Assembly: GCA_025462785.1 (NCBI GenBank)
Contig: JAOAPG010000164.1
Span: 1 to 7,367 of the forward strand
From: Acidobacteriaceae bacterium
Lineage (GTDB): Bacteria > Acidobacteriota > Terriglobia > Terriglobales > Acidobacteriaceae
Length of the DNA: 7,367 nt
Direction of reading: 5' to 3'
Below, piece by piece: positions 5,395-7,367 of the stretch. Position 1 is the first letter of the stretch, and the number at the start of each line of letters is the position of its first letter. The notes under the pieces were generated by a model. It was not told where the DNA came from. It ran no database searches and worked only from the letters and a program-made list of their open reading frames with translations. The translations under genes were made by a program, and so were the position numbers.

Positions 5395-7367
5395 TCATCC
5401 ACGCGAGGATAGCGCCGCTTTTACGCGATCAGGTGTGAATGGCACTTGCCTTATCCGTACGCCTGTTGCATCGAAGATCGCATTGCCGATTGCCGCTGCG
5501 GCTAGCGTGATCGCCGTCTCCCCTGCGCCAGTCGCTTTCTCGTCTTTGCGATCAATGAGAACGCTCTCGATGACCGGCACCTGAATTCCCAGTGGCAGCG
5601 TTTTATAACTCTGCCAATCGAGCGAGGTCACTTTACGGTCGTCCCAGGTGATTTCTTCTCCGAGCGCTCGACTCGTTCCTTGCAAGACTCCGCCCTCGAT
5701 CTGATTACGCAAACCATCGGGATTAGAAATCGGCCCGCTGTCATTAGCCAGCACAAAGCGCTTGGGCTGTACCCGTCCGCTTGCTTGATCCACTTCCACT
5801 TCGGCGACGAGAGCAGCGTATCCGTTGTCGCCCTCATAGGCGACGCAAGCTATACCGCGCCCAGTGACAGTACCAGTACGCGCAATTCCGCGTTTAGGCG
5901 AAGGGCGAGCATCCCAGTTCGCGGTCCTTGCCGCAGCTTTCACGGCATCAACAATTCGCCTCTCGCTCAAATGTTGTAAGCGATAGGCAACCGGATCCAC
6001 TTTCATGAATGCACTGATCTCGTCCATGAAGCACTCGTGCGCGAATGTATTCTGCAAACGCAACGGCGAACGTAACGGTCCGGTAAAGAAATGCGACTTC
6101 ACCGTATGCGCTAACACACGTTCACTCCTAATTGAGCCTGCTCCACCACATTTGCCGGTGATGCATCCGACGACATACGAAGGCACCGCATTGCTGCCGT
6201 TACGCAGCTCTCCGGTGGGCTCGACGGCCGTTCGAGGAGTTATCGTCTCAGGATCAAAACCGGCCAGCATCCCCGTAAGCACATTTCCAGGCTTTTCATA
6301 CCCGGGTCTTCCACCGAACGACACCGACCACGTCTCGCAGTCCCATGCCGTGATCGTCCCGTTCGGACCGATTCCGACCTGTTGCTGAATCACACACGCC
6401 GAACCATAGTTTTCAGAGATGAACTCGTCTTGTCGCGTGAGTTGTACGCGGACGGGCCTTCGCACGGCCTGTGATAGTAATGCGGCATCAAATGAGACAG
6501 TGTCAGCTGCATTCAATCCGTAGCAGCCGGAGCCGCGAACAAAGACTACGCGCACGCTGTCGAGCGGTAAGGCGGTTAGCACCGAAACGCTATGGCGTGT
6601 CGGATACACCGACTGTGTTGCCGACCATACAGTGGCATGATCCGCCTGCACATCTGCCACTGCGCACGAAGAACCAATCGAACCGTGCGCCTGATAGGGA
6701 TACGAGTATGTTGCCTTGAGAACGTGTGAAGCCGATTTCAACTTGTCATCTACGTCTTTGGAATTGACGAGCATGACCTCGCGTGACGGCTGCTTCTGCA
6801 TGTAATCGTAAAAATCTTTTTGTGGCGGCAGCCCGGGACCCGGTTTCCAAGTGACCTTCAAGTCCTTAGCCGCCTGCGCTGCTTGCCACTGCTTCTCCGC
6901 AACAACGCCAACGAAGTTATTGCGGACAACTACTTTAATAAGGCCGGGAACATGCTGGACTGATTTCTCGTCAACAGTCACCGCCGTTGCTCCCGTCTCT
7001 GGCGGACGCACCACTCGACCGTGAACCATTCCCGGCACGTGCACATTGTGAACGAATTCGAAAGTACCGGTCATGAGCGCAACGCTGTCCATGGAGGGAA
7101 CAGGTTTCCCCAGCACTTTCCACTTGCTCGGGGATCTGCGTTTCGCCGTGGAACTCACAGAGATGTCGAAATGTTTGTCACCGATCAATTCGCTATAGCT
7201 AACCTGGCGTCCGTCCTTCGCAGTAATGACGCCACCCTCCACCGTAAGCTCGTTTGCGGAAATGCCTAATTTCTTCGCTGCCATTCCGACAAGAGTCTCG
7301 CGTCCAGTCGCCGCCGCCTGCGCCAGGTTCCGATCATTGAAGTTGGTCGGCGTCGACTGGCTACCCG
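5395..7367 (-). CDS. Molybdopterin-binding subunit of a xanthine dehydrogenase/aldehyde oxidase-family enzyme (5' partial)
   Basis: The large subunit of a molybdenum hydroxylase, which would hydroxylate an aldehyde, N-heterocycle or similar substrate at a molybdopterin centre. Such subunits normally pair with a small 2Fe-2S subunit, not seen here. The frame is open to the right edge: upstream of an internal Met (7284-7282) it continues with GSQSTPTNFNDRNLAQ, which resembles the family's cofactor-binding Gln segment, so that Met is not the start. Counting from it, residues about 60-146 form the a/b-hammerhead domain. FVRGSGCYG (248-256) stands where many relatives have GGGFG. GPLRSPLRLQNTFAHE (402-417) and NPDGLRNQIEGG (521-532) are further cofactor-domain segments. 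GAGE (586-589) carries Glu589 in the position of the family's catalytic Glu. The C-terminus (stop TGA 5397-5395) looks intact. I estimate about 100-130 N-terminal residues lie outside, probably including an export signal. The substrate cannot be told from sequence. Confidence 0.9.
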   Translation of the reverse strand, partial: GSQSTPTNFNDRNLAQAAATGRETLVGMAAKKLGISANELTVEGGVITAKDGRQVSYSELIGDKHFDISVSSTAKRRSPSKWKVLGKPVPSMDSVALMTGTFEFVHNVHVPGMVHGRVVRPPETGATAVTVDEKSVQHVPGLIKVVVRNNFVGVVAEKQWQAAQAAKDLKVTWKPGPGLPPQKDFYDYMQKQPSREVMLVNSKDVDDKLKSASHVLKATYSYPYQAHGSIGSSCAVADVQADHATVWSATQSVYPTRHSVSVLTALPLDSVRVVFVRGSGCYGLNAADTVSFDAALLSQAVRRPVRVQLTRQDEFISENYGSACVIQQQVGIGPNGTITAWDCETWSVSFGGRPGYEKPGNVLTGMLAGFDPETITPRTAVEPTGELRNGSNAVPSYVVGCITGKCGGAGSIRSERVLAHTVKSHFFTGPLRSPLRLQNTFAHECFMDEISAFMKVDPVAYRLQHLSERRIVDAVKAAARTANWDARPSPKRGIARTGTVTGRGIACVAYEGDNGYAALVAEVEVDQASGRVQPKRFVLANDSGPISNPDGLRNQIEGGVLQGTSRALGEEITWDDRKVTSLDWQSYKTLPLGIQVPVIESVLIDRKDEKATGAGETAITLAAAAIGNAIFDATGVRIRQVPFTPDRVKAALSSRG

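Noticed and set aside
5303..5397. Alternative genetic code (TGA recoded as Gly) to rescue the GH9 tail
   Set aside because: The oxidoreductase gene ends at TGA exactly where its family ends, and the GH9 frame meets TAA seven codons after its TGA, so recoding would not restore a full enzyme.
1..7367. Mobile element, CRISPR array, tRNA or phage/defence genes
   Set aside because: No terminal repeats, transposase motifs, regularly spaced repeats or tRNA-like cloverleaf were seen; all long frames are accounted for by three chromosomal-type genes.

Overview
The window looks like chromosomal DNA from a soil-type acidobacterium (Acidobacteriota, Terriglobia/Koribacter-like). This rests on family resemblance recalled from memory, not on a search. 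The Ser/Thr kinase opens with the acidobacterial-type N-terminus (ISHYRIVDKLGGGGMGVVYK) and carries a membrane anchor plus a long PD40/TolB-like propeller. It sits beside a secreted GH9-type glycosidase and a molybdenum hydroxylase. Base composition is moderately GC-rich throughout, with no obvious compositional break, insertion sequence, tRNA, rRNA or CRISPR array.

Layout: (1) 48-2282, minus strand, a secreted multidomain protein with a GH9 catalytic module whose frame stops at the C-terminal GxNPxxxS-type motif, so the catalytic-acid region is missing. (2) 2283-2644, a 362-base divergent intergenic region with a strong hairpin upstream of the GH9 gene, several weaker palindromes, and a good sigma70-type promoter for the kinase. 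(3) 2645-5305, plus strand, a complete 886-residue membrane-anchored Ser/Thr protein kinase with a C-terminal beta-propeller. (4) 5306-5394, a short convergent gap holding one inverted repeat. (5) 5395 to the right edge, minus strand, the molybdopterin-binding subunit of a xanthine dehydrogenase/aldehyde oxidase-family enzyme, with its 5' end beyond the window.

The three genes do not form an operon: the first two diverge and the last two converge. The only plausible functional link is the shared divergent control region between the GH9 gene and the kinase. I see no clear new multi-gene system. The points most worth a second look are the degraded 3' end of the GH9 gene and the hairpin with a GNRA-type loop in its probable leader.
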